Shown here: positions 1 through 6,109 of the stretch, piece by piece
Layout of the letters: every line of letters starts with the position of its first letter
Position numbering within the stretch: the first letter of the stretch is position 1
Source of the DNA: Deltaproteobacteria bacterium
GTDB lineage: Bacteria > Desulfobacterota > Desulfarculia > Adiutricales > JAGVGV01
Direction of reading: 5' to 3'
Assembly: GCA_020056895.1 (NCBI GenBank)
Contig: JAGVGV010000252.1
Coordinates: 1 to 6,109 of the forward strand
DNA length: 6,109 nt
Translations under genes and position numbers: made by a program
Notes under the pieces: model-generated
What the model was told of the DNA's origin: nothing
Database searches by the model: none
The model's input: the letters and a program-made list of their open reading frames with translations, nothing else

Positions 1-1845
1 GGTCAGCACCACCATGTCTTCCTCGAAAGAACTGGTGACCCGGTACGGCAGTTTCTTGAACAGACGGATCATCCCATGGTTGGAATGGGTGGTAAAGGCC
101 ACCAGCCCCTTGATCCCGTTGTCCCGGGCCGCCGAAGCGAGTTTGGCCTGGATGATCTGGGAAATCCCCTTTTTCTGCCAATCCTTGGAAACCGAATAGG
201 CCACTTCCGCCATGTTCGTGGCCGGGTCCAGATAATACCCGCCCAGGGCGATCACCTTTTCGAAGCCAATCTCGCCCACCACCGCCAGGATGGTCAGGTC
301 CCGCTTGTAATCCACCTCGAACATCCCGGCCACGTCCGTTCGGCCGAAGATTTCCTTTTCGTGCAGGAACCGGCGGACCACGTCATCATGGTCCAGGCCG
401 TAGAAATGTTCCTGAATCATCCGCTGGTCCACGGGGCGGGATGGCCGGAACAGAACCTCCACGCCGTCGTACTCCCTTTTTTCCTCCAACTTGAGCGGGT
501 ACACGCCGTGGATGGATTCCTTGAGGGTTCTTCGCTGCCCGATCAGTTCCATTTCCTTGGCCGCGGTGAAAAGTTCGTCCCGGAAATCGGGATGGGCAAT
601 GCTGATCATGGCCATGGCCCGCTCTTCCAGGGTTTTGCCGAACAGATTCACCACCCCGTATTCGGTGGCCACGTAATGAGCGTCCCCCCGGGGCACCACC
701 ACGGCCATGTCGTCCAGGCGGGGCATGATCCGGCTGGTTTTGCCGTCCAGAGTGGTTGAAGGGAGTAGCAGAATCGATTTGCCGCCTTCCGAATACCGGG
801 ACCCCCGAACGAAGTCCATGGTCCCGGTCACTCCGGAAAAATGATTGTACGGCAGAGCGTCCGCGGCCGATTGGCCGGTCAGGTCCATGGCCATGATCAC
901 GTTGACCGAAATCATTTTGGCGTTCTGGGCGATGATGGTGGGATCGTTGACGTAATCGGACGGAAAAAAGGAAATGCCCGGGTTGTCGTTGAGAAAATCG
1001 TACAGGTCCTTGGACCCGATGGCCCCGCTGGCCACGCATTTGCCCTGATGCAGGCTTTTTTTCTTGTTGGTGACCACGCCCATGGAGACCAGCTTCATGA
1101 TGGCGTCGGACATGAACTGGGTGTGGACTCCCAGGTCGTTTTTGTTGGCCAGGGCGCCCACCAGGGAATGAGGCGTGGCGCCCAGGCTGAGCTGCAGGGT
1201 GGACCCATCGTCAATCAGCTTGGCCACGTGCTGGCCGATGAGGTGGGCCGATTCCATTTCCGGCGGCGGCCCGATGGAAAGCAGTTCCTCGTCGTACTCC
1301 ACGAACACGTCCACGTCGTTCACATGAATGAACGACTGCCCCATGATCCGGGGCATCTGGCTGTTTACCTGGGCGATCACCAGACCGGCCGACTGGGCCG
1401 CCGCCATGGTCACGTCCACTGAGATGCCCAGGCTCATCCACCCGAAATCATCCGGCGGCGAAACCTGGATCAGCGCCGCATGGAGCGGCAGCCGGCGGGT
1501 TTTGAACAGCCTTGGGACGGCCGACAGGTTGATGGGCGTGATGAACCGCTTGATTTTGGAAAGCTGCCGGGGTTTGGCCGACCCCAGATAAAAGGAACGA
1601 ACATAGAAGCGGTCGCCTTCGGTCTCTTCGGCCATCATGGACAGGGGCATGGTTTCGAGGCTGAGGAGCCGGACGATTTCGATATCCGAGAAGTTCTTCG
1701 ATTGCGCCGCCAGTTCCCGGACCAGGCATTGAGGTTCCCCGCAGGACGACCCCAGAAACACCCGTTGGCCCGGCGCCAGCATCCGGATCGCCTCGGAAGG
1801 CGTCCGACGACGGCTCAAATAGGCATCCGACCATGGTTTGATCAT
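1..1845 (-). CDS. Acetyl-CoA hydrolase/CoA-transferase-like protein fused to a C-terminal GNAT acetyltransferase domain (3' end cut by window)
   Basis: The frame is open for 615 codons from ATG 1845 to the window edge, with no stop, so probably only a few C-terminal residues are missing. The start is firm: an in-frame TAA lies at 1854-1852, and AAGGA (1859-1855) sits 9 nt upstream of the ATG. Residues about 5-450 resemble the acetyl-CoA hydrolase / 4-hydroxybutyrate CoA-transferase family, seen in DLGVHTQFMSD (about 237-247), SGAIGSKDLYDF (about 272-283), PSDYVNDP, ADALPYNHFSGVTGTMDF and YGVVNLFGKTLEERA. Residues about 460-615 form a GNAT domain with an acetyl-CoA loop at Q557-KKGIS-562 after a beta-strand AEVAYSVS. 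Family members with an active transferase have a glutamate where Q243 stands (codon CAG, 1119-1117), so CoA-transfer activity is doubtful; GNAT activity looks plausible. No signal peptide or membrane segment is seen, so it is likely cytosolic. It lies downstream of acs but behind a terminator, so it is probably transcribed separately. The domain calls are strong; the substrate is unknown and protein lysine acetylation is inferred. Confidence 0.9.
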   Translation of the reverse strand, partial: MIKPWSDAYLSRRRTPSEAIRMLAPGQRVFLGSSCGEPQCLVRELAAQSKNFSDIEIVRLLSLETMPLSMMAEETEGDRFYVRSFYLGSAKPRQLSKIKRFITPINLSAVPRLFKTRRLPLHAALIQVSPPDDFGWMSLGISVDVTMAAAQSAGLVIAQVNSQMPRIMGQSFIHVNDVDVFVEYDEELLSIGPPPEMESAHLIGQHVAKLIDDGSTLQLSLGATPHSLVGALANKNDLGVHTQFMSDAIMKLVSMGVVTNKKKSLHQGKCVASGAIGSKDLYDFLNDNPGISFFPSDYVNDPTIIAQNAKMISVNVIMAMDLTGQSAADALPYNHFSGVTGTMDFVRGSRYSEGGKSILLLPSTTLDGKTSRIMPRLDDMAVVVPRGDAHYVATEYGVVNLFGKTLEERAMAMISIAHPDFRDELFTAAKEMELIGQRRTLKESIHGVYPLKLEEKREYDGVEVLFRPSRPVDQRMIQEHFYGLDHDDVVRRFLHEKEIFGRTDVAGMFEVDYKRDLTILAVVGEIGFEKVIALGGYYLDPATNMAEVAYSVSKDWQKKGISQIIQAKLASAARDNGIKGLVAFTTHSNHGMIRLFKKLPYRVTSSFEEDMVVLT

Positions 1846-1961
1846 GACATTTTATCCTTGAACAAATTCCGGTCCGGTGGTTGAGGCTCGAGGCGGCCTG
1901 GTTCATCCCGCCCGGTTCCCTCGCCTGGCGGGTGGATACTCCTACCAGAGCGGTACCTCCC

Positions 1962-1967
1962 ACTATA
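1962..1967 (-). promoter_or_regulatory. Possible -10 element for the CoA-transferase/GNAT gene
   Basis: The minus strand reads TATAGT here (5 of 6 matches to TATAAT), inside the AT-rich CTATATAG just downstream of the acs terminator and about 115 nt before the start codon. No convincing -35 hexamer is found at 16-18 nt spacing, where the sequence falls inside the terminator hairpin. The position is sensible, because the gene needs its own promoter if the terminator works, but the sequence support is weak. Confidence 0.25.
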
Positions 1968-1971
1968 TAGG

Positions 1972-1996
1972 AAAAAACGGGCGGAAACCCGTTTTT
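1972..1996 (-). terminator. Rho-independent terminator of acs
   Basis: A perfect 9-bp inverted repeat, AAAAACGGG (1973-1981) and CCCGTTTTT (1988-1996), encloses a 6-nt loop. Read on the minus strand, the GC-rich stem runs into six T residues (complement of 1972-1977), the classic intrinsic terminator form. It lies about 75 nt past the acs stop codon and before the leader of the next gene, so it should separate the two transcripts. The repeat is nearly symmetric and could also stop transcription on the plus strand. Confidence 0.82.
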
Positions 1997-2071
1997 CTTG
2001 CCGGCGTCAACTCCGGATAACGGCCTCGTTATTGACTCGGCTTCATCCGTTTCCAACTCGCCCAGGGGGCG

Positions 2072-4099
2072 TCAGGCGGGTGGTTCATAGCCGCCTTTGG
2101 ACCCGTTGCCGGACGGGTCGCTCCGCAAAAGGGCCTGGAGGACCAGGGGGTCGGCCAAGGGTCCGGTATCGCCCAGATCGTGGGCTTCGCCGGCGGCCAC
2201 TTTTCTTAAAATCCGCCGGAGAATTTTGCCCGACCGGGTTTTGGGCAGGGCGGGGGTCCAATGAACCACGTCGGGGGCGGCCAGCGGTCCGATCTCGCGC
2301 CGGACATGATCCCGGAGGCCCTGTTCCAGTTCCGGGGAGGGGTCACGGCCTTCCTTCAAGGTGACGTAGGCGTATACTCCCTGGCCTTTAATGGCGTGGG
2401 GATACCCCACCACGGCCGCTTCGGCCACGGCCGGATGCCCCACCAGAGCGCTTTCCACTTCGGCCGTGCCCAACCGAAGGCCCGCCACCTGAATCACGTC
2501 GTCCACGCGGCCGGTGATCCAGTAATATCCGTCCTCGTCCCGCCGGGCGCCGTCGCCGGTGAAATAATACCCTTCGAAATCGGAAAAATAGTCCGTTTCG
2601 TACCGTTCGTGGGCGTTGTACAGAGTACGGGCAATCCCCGGCCAGGGGCGGCGGATGGCCAGCCGGCCGCTGGCCGGACCGGGCGGGCATTCCCGTCCTT
2701 CGTCATCCAAAATGGCGGGGACAATACCGAAAAAGGGCCAGGCGGCGGAACCGGGCTTGGCCGGAACGGCTCCGGGCAGGCCGCTGATCAATATGCCTCC
2801 CGTTTCCGTCTGCCACCAGGTGTCCACGATGGGCCGGCTGCTTTCCCCCACAACCTCATAAAACCAGCGCCAGGTTTCCGGCCCGATGGGTTCCCCCACC
2901 GTGCCCAGAAGCCGCAGGGATTCCCGGTGGCTCCGGTACACGTAGGAATCCCCCAGGCGTTTGAGCGCCCGAAGGGTGGTGGGCGTGGTGTAAAAGGTGT
3001 TCACCCCCCAGCGGTCCACCACATCCCAATACCGGCCGGGATCCGGCCAGGTGGGACCGCTTTCGAGCATCAAAGTGGCGCCGCCGCACAACAAAGGGCC
3101 GTACAGGGAATAGGAATGCCCCGTGATCCAGCCCAGATCGGCCGTGCTCCAAAAAACGTCGCCTTCCTGATGGTCGAAAACGTAATAGTGGGTGATGCCG
3201 GTATACACCATGTACCCGCCGGTGGTGTGGAGAACGCCTTTGGGTTTGCCGGTGGCTCCGGAGGTGTACAGAATGAACAGAGGCGCTTCGGCGTCCAGCC
3301 AGACCGGGTCCCGGCCGGCTTCGGTCTCCGCCAGTCGTTCTTCCCACCAGAAATCCCGGCCCGGAGTCATGGGACATTCGATGTCCGGAGCGCCGGCCAT
3401 CCGGCGGACCACCAGGCAGGCGGGCGGAGTTCGTCCGGTTTCGGCCATGCTTCTTAACGCCTGATCCACGATGGGTTTCAGCGCGGCCCGGCGGCCCCCC
3501 CGGAACATGCCATCTGAGGTGATCAATAGCCGCGATGAGGAATCGATCAGCCGGTCCTTGAGCGCTTCGCTTGAAAGCCCCGCGAAAACCACGCTGTGAA
3601 CCAGGCCCAACCGGGCCGAAGCCAGCATGGCCAAAGCCAGTTCCGGGATCATGGGCAGATAAAAGGTAACCCGGTCGCCCGTCCGGAGCCCCAGGTCTTC
3701 CAACATCCCGGCCACTCGGGCCACCTGGTCCCGAAGTTCCTGATAGGTGAACTGGCGCCGTTCGCCCGGATCGCTCCCTTCCCAAAGCAGGGCGGGTTGA
3801 TGGGCCTTGTGGGGCAGATGGCGGTCGATGGCGTTGTGGCAAAGGTTGGTCCGGCCGCCGCCAAACCACCGGAAAAACACGGGTCCCCGGTCCGGCCGGC
3901 TGTTGTATTCGAGCACCTTATTCCAGGGCGATTCCCAATGAAACCGGGCGGCCATTTCGGCCCAGAATTCATCCGGCGATTCCACCGACCGGGCGTACAG
4001 GGCTTCAAAGGCGTCCACGCGGCCCAAATGCGCCGCTAAAGCGAATTCCGGCGGCGGGGGGACCGGGAGGACGGGGGGTGGAAAGGAGGGTTCGTGCAT
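2072..4099 (-). CDS. acsA: AMP-forming acetyl-CoA synthetase (acetate--CoA ligase)
   Basis: This cytosolic enzyme (675 aa; the family is usually about 650) converts acetate, ATP and CoA to acetyl-CoA, AMP and diphosphate via acetyl-AMP. An Acs-type N-terminal segment covers about 25-90, including FHWESPWNKVLEYN. Adenylation motifs follow in order: YTSGATGKPKG (278-288), STADLGWITGHSY (318-330), VGEPIG (401-406), VDTWWQTETGG (425-435), YFTGDGARRDEDGYYWITGR (512-531), VDDVIQVAGLRLGTAEVE (532-549) and PKTRSGKILRR (619-629). The acetate-pocket positions known from Salmonella Acs correspond to I325, T326, V401 and the WW pair 428-429, so a small substrate (acetate or propionate) is likely. K625 matches the lysine acetylated in regulated Acs enzymes. 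One oddity is VAGLRLGT where Acs normally has V(S/A)GHRLGT, leucine replacing histidine at 541. The N-terminus is proline-rich. AAGGAG lies 11 nt before the ATG, and no other in-frame ATG is near. The gene ends at an intrinsic terminator. Confidence 0.95.
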   Translation of the reverse strand: MHEPSFPPPVLPVPPPPEFALAAHLGRVDAFEALYARSVESPDEFWAEMAARFHWESPWNKVLEYNSRPDRGPVFFRWFGGGRTNLCHNAIDRHLPHKAHQPALLWEGSDPGERRQFTYQELRDQVARVAGMLEDLGLRTGDRVTFYLPMIPELALAMLASARLGLVHSVVFAGLSSEALKDRLIDSSSRLLITSDGMFRGGRRAALKPIVDQALRSMAETGRTPPACLVVRRMAGAPDIECPMTPGRDFWWEERLAETEAGRDPVWLDAEAPLFILYTSGATGKPKGVLHTTGGYMVYTGITHYYVFDHQEGDVFWSTADLGWITGHSYSLYGPLLCGGATLMLESGPTWPDPGRYWDVVDRWGVNTFYTTPTTLRALKRLGDSYVYRSHRESLRLLGTVGEPIGPETWRWFYEVVGESSRPIVDTWWQTETGGILISGLPGAVPAKPGSAAWPFFGIVPAILDDEGRECPPGPASGRLAIRRPWPGIARTLYNAHERYETDYFSDFEGYYFTGDGARRDEDGYYWITGRVDDVIQVAGLRLGTAEVESALVGHPAVAEAAVVGYPHAIKGQGVYAYVTLKEGRDPSPELEQGLRDHVRREIGPLAAPDVVHWTPALPKTRSGKILRRILRKVAAGEAHDLGDTGPLADPLVLQALLRSDPSGNGSKGGYEPPA

Positions 4100-4364
4100 G
4101 GGCCGTGGTGCTCCTTGGTCCGGGTTCGTTTCCGGGGCGCCGTCTATCCGGGCGCGAGCCGGAAGCCTTCACCGGCCCTTTGATGGGCGCGAAAATATTC
4201 AGCCTATAATAAAGGCGGGCCGAGGTCCGGCGCCATAGGGGAAAGCCCTCAATTGTCTGGGGGGAAAAACCCCATAACGTCCGCTTCCCGCCATTTTTGG
4301 GGCACGCATTCCGGGGAACCCGCCCTCCGGCATCCTCGGGATCGTGAATCGTTTGGGGTGGGGG
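4100..4364. other. Intergenic region between the hybrid kinase gene and acs
   Basis: This 265-bp gap contains no credible gene. On the minus strand it holds the kinase 3' end, a weak 4-bp GGGG/CCCC hairpin with a T5 loop (about 4261-4273), an AT-rich patch at 4213-4191, a small inverted repeat GCCGG/CCGGC (4158-4162 and 4172-4176, 9-nt loop) in the likely acs leader, and the acs ribosome binding site AAGGAG at 4116-4111. No strong terminator was found behind the kinase gene, so some read-through into acs is possible. Confidence 0.6.
4206..4211 (-). promoter_or_regulatory. Possible -10 element for acs
   Basis: The minus strand reads TATTAT (5 of 6 matches to TATAAT) in the only clearly AT-rich patch of this GC-rich gap, about 107 nt upstream of the acs start codon. 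No matching -35 hexamer is present at 16-19 nt spacing, so an activator-dependent promoter or a false match are both possible. No sigma-54 GG/GC pair with the right spacing was found. Confidence 0.25.
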
Positions 4365-6109
4365 TCAGGCCAAGTCCACCCGGTCCAGATACCCCAGCAG
4401 GTCGTGAACGGCGTGTTCGGCGCGGTTCCGGTCCGTTTCCCGGGCGGCTTCCTCGATGGCGGCTCCCAGGCGGGTGACGTCGTTGAACCCGAAGGCCCGT
4501 CCTTCGCCCTTCATTTTGTGCCCCAGAACCCGGACCTGGTGGTAATCCTCCCGCTTAAGGGCCTCGCGGGCTTCGATAGTGCTTTCCCGAACATAATCCA
4601 GGAACCGGGGGGCGATCTCCTTGAATTCCGGGTCCACCACCACGACCACCCGGCCCGAGGTTTCCACCTGGGGTTCCATGGCTTTCATGCCCGGTTCGGT
4701 CATTTCGGAAAGCGACAGGGCGGGCAACCCCAGAGCCTGGCGGATGCTGGCGATCAATTCCCGCCGCCGGATGGGTTTGGGCAGGTACAGGTCGCAGCCG
4801 GCAGCGAAGCAGCGCTGATCGTCGCCTTTCACCGCGTACGCGGTCATGGCGATCACGGGCCGCCGGCCGGCGCCGGTTTCCCGTTCCCAATTCCGGATTT
4901 CCCGCGTGGCAGTAAAACCATCCATAACGGGCATTTGCATGTCCATGAGCACCAGGTCGTACGATTGTTCCATGTACCGCCGGACGCCCGCCGCGCCGTC
5001 GTTGGCGAAATCGATCCGGACCGGCGCGTGTTTCAAGTACCCCTGAACCACGAACCGGTTGTATTCGGAATCTTCGACGACCAGAAGCGACAAGGGCGGC
5101 AGATCGGCCCCATATCCTCCGGGGATGATGCTCCCGGTGGATTCTATATCATCCGCCGTATCGCCATTCCGCACCAGAATCCGGGCCAGTTCCGTCCGTT
5201 TGATCGGGCGGGTCAGCCTTTTGCGGAGTTCCGGAGGGGGAATCCGGGTCCCTTCTTCCAGGGAAAATCCGGCTTGGTCCAACAGGACCAATCGGCGGGG
5301 ATCCAAGCCGGCCTGGATCATTGGACCGGCGAGTCCCATCTTTTCGCCATCGGCCCAAAAAGCTTCGATGAAAACCCAGTCATAGGGGGATTCATCCCGC
5401 AGGGCTTGGTTCCACCGGTTCAGGGTGTCTTCCGGCGTAACCGTCCGGTCCACCCGGCCGCCCCAGGACCATAGAATTTCCTTCAATACCCGGGCGTGGA
5501 CTTCGGTGGTCAGGCCCATAAGAATCCGATGGCCCGCGAGATCGGGTTCGCCGACCCAGGAGTCGAGGACTCCGGGCGGAGCGGGGCGGAACAGGGCGGT
5601 AAAGCGGAAAACACTGCCCTGGCCGGCCTGGCTTTCCACCGTGATTTGGCCGCCCATGTGTTCCACCAACTGGCGGGAAATAAACAGCCCCAGCCCGGAC
5701 CCGCCATATTCCCGGGTGATGGAGGAATCCACCTGAGTGAAACTTTCGAAAATGATGTTCTGTTTGTCTTCGGGAATGCCGATGCCCGAATCGGCCACGG
5801 AAAACCGGAGCCCAATGGCGTTCGGATCCGAAGCGGCCGGGCCGTCCGGGATCCATGGCTCCACTTCCAGAAGCACCAAACCCCGGGGTGTGAACTTGAT
5901 GGCGTTGCCCACCAGGTTGGCCAAAACCTGCCGAAGCCGTTCCGGGTCGCCCACCAGCCGCTGGGCGGCGCCGGGATCGATGCGAAGGGCCAGGTCCAGG
6001 CCTCGCTGGTGGGCGCGAAGGGCCATGGCTTCCGTGGCTTTTTCCACCCGTTCCACCAGATTGAAGGGAACCTGGTTCAATTCGATCTGGCCGGCTTCCA
6101 CCTTGGAAA
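4365..6109 (-). CDS. Hybrid sensor histidine kinase, C-terminal part: HATPase, degenerate receiver, receiver, Hpt (5' end cut by window)
   Basis: The frame is open to the window edge and begins SKVEAGQIEL, the usual end of a HisKA dimerisation helix. The true start, sensor domain and phosphorylated histidine therefore lie outside; GTG 6101 is an internal valine. Numbering from that valine, the ATPase domain (about 12-175) has the N box NLVGNAIKFT (62-71), G1 DSGIGIP (104-110), F box FESFTQ (118-123) and G2 GGSGLGLF (133-140). Residues about 190-312 form a receiver-like fold without the acidic pair and with glutamate E246 in place of the phosphorylated aspartate. Residues about 336-460 are an intact receiver: E343/D344, D387 in LMDMQMP, T420 and K442. 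After a linker, an Hpt domain (about 485-578) shows H528 in GHKMKGEGRAFGF. The layout fits a BarA-like multistep phosphorelay passing phosphate from histidine to D387 to H528 and on to a separate regulator. No such regulator is in the window and the stimulus is unknown. The gene lies 265 bp upstream of acs on the same strand. Confidence 0.93.
   Translation of the reverse strand, partial: SKVEAGQIELNQVPFNLVERVEKATEAMALRAHQRGLDLALRIDPGAAQRLVGDPERLRQVLANLVGNAIKFTPRGLVLLEVEPWIPDGPAASDPNAIGLRFSVADSGIGIPEDKQNIIFESFTQVDSSITREYGGSGLGLFISRQLVEHMGGQITVESQAGQGSVFRFTALFRPAPPGVLDSWVGEPDLAGHRILMGLTTEVHARVLKEILWSWGGRVDRTVTPEDTLNRWNQALRDESPYDWVFIEAFWADGEKMGLAGPMIQAGLDPRRLVLLDQAGFSLEEGTRIPPPELRKRLTRPIKRTELARILVRNGDTADDIESTGSIIPGGYGADLPPLSLLVVEDSEYNRFVVQGYLKHAPVRIDFANDGAAGVRRYMEQSYDLVLMDMQMPVMDGFTATREIRNWERETGAGRRPVIAMTAYAVKGDDQRCFAAGCDLYLPKPIRRRELIASIRQALGLPALSLSEMTEPGMKAMEPQVETSGRVVVVVDPEFKEIAPRFLDYVRESTIEAREALKREDYHQVRVLGHKMKGEGRAFGFNDVTRLGAAIEEAARETDRNRAEHAVHDLLGYLDRVDLA

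Larger units (their letters stand above)
1846..2071. other. Intergenic region between acs and the CoA-transferase/GNAT gene
   Basis: This 226-bp gap holds, in minus-strand order, the acs 3' untranslated region, the intrinsic terminator at 1996-1972, the AT-rich CTATATAG patch, a leader of roughly 110 nt, and the AAGGA ribosome binding site at 1859-1855. No small gene with a credible start and binding site was found, and no riboswitch motif was recognised in the leader. Confidence 0.7.

Noticed and set aside
76..759. Long plus-strand open frame (227 codons), with another at 841-1422
   Set aside because: Both are in codon register with the minus-strand CoA-transferase/GNAT gene, and the products are rich in His, Gly and Pro with no recognisable domain. 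They are mirror frames created by high GC codon use.
1448..2056. Minus-strand open frame of 202 codons starting upstream of the GNAT fusion gene
   Set aside because: It overlaps the real gene in a different frame, runs through the acs terminator, and loses any family resemblance; the frame beginning at 1845 carries all the conserved motifs.
2261..3457. Plus-strand open frame of 398 codons opposite acs
   Set aside because: The opposite strand encodes a complete, motif-rich Acs. The plus product is low-complexity and unlike any family I recognise, and no binding site or promoter supports it.
4180..4210. Plus-strand promoter TTGATG - 19 nt - TATAAT
   Set aside because: The -10 is perfect, but the spacer is too long, the -35 is weak, and there is no plus-strand gene downstream; the match is probably a by-product of the AT-rich patch.
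4257..4275. GGGG/CCCC hairpin with T5 loop as a terminator for the kinase gene
   Set aside because: The stem is only 4 bp, the T residues are in the loop instead of following the stem, and no T tract follows.
4344..5474. Plus-strand open frame of 376 codons opposite the kinase
   Set aside because: It is a shadow of the kinase ATPase, receiver and Hpt coding sequence, with His/Gly/Pro-rich composition and no domain.
6099..6101. GTG as the start codon of the kinase gene
   Set aside because: The frame continues upstream to the window edge as S-K before V-E-A-G, matching the conserved end of the HisKA region, so this GTG is an internal valine.

Overview
The window is GC-rich and carries three genes, all on the minus strand. 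In transcription order (high to low coordinates) they are the 3' part of a hybrid sensor histidine kinase (6109-4365, 5' end outside the window), a complete AMP-forming acetyl-CoA synthetase (4099-2072), and an almost complete fusion of an acetyl-CoA hydrolase/CoA-transferase-type protein with a C-terminal GNAT acetyltransferase domain (1845-1, stop codon just outside the window). Base composition, the Acs variant and the CoA-transferase/GNAT fusion suggest a chromosomal region of a high-GC anaerobe, possibly a Desulfobacterota-like bacterium. This is an impression from protein style; there is no rRNA or other marker to test it.

Layout. 6109-4365: kinase ATPase domain, a degenerate receiver, an intact receiver and a terminal Hpt domain. 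4364-4100: 265 bp intergenic region with no gene, holding the acs leader and an AT-rich promoter candidate. 4099-2072: acs. 2071-1846: 226 bp intergenic region containing a clear rho-independent hairpin that ends the acs transcript, followed by the leader of the fusion gene. 1845-1: CoA-transferase/GNAT fusion. The many long plus-strand open frames are mirror frames of these genes and are not annotated.

How the genes may work together. Acs makes acetyl-CoA from acetate and ATP and carries the C-terminal lysine (K625, in PKTRSGK) that GNAT acetyltransferases acetylate to silence Acs in other bacteria. The next gene encodes a GNAT domain fused to a large CoA-binding domain in which the position of the catalytic CoA-transferase glutamate appears to be glutamine (Q243). 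This resembles the architecture of Salmonella Pat, where an inactive acyl-CoA-synthetase-like domain is fused to the GNAT that acetylates Acs. The most interesting hypothesis here is therefore a Pat-like control pair built on a different, CoA-transferase-derived sensor domain. The hybrid kinase has no partner regulator in the window, and its link to acetate metabolism rests on position alone.
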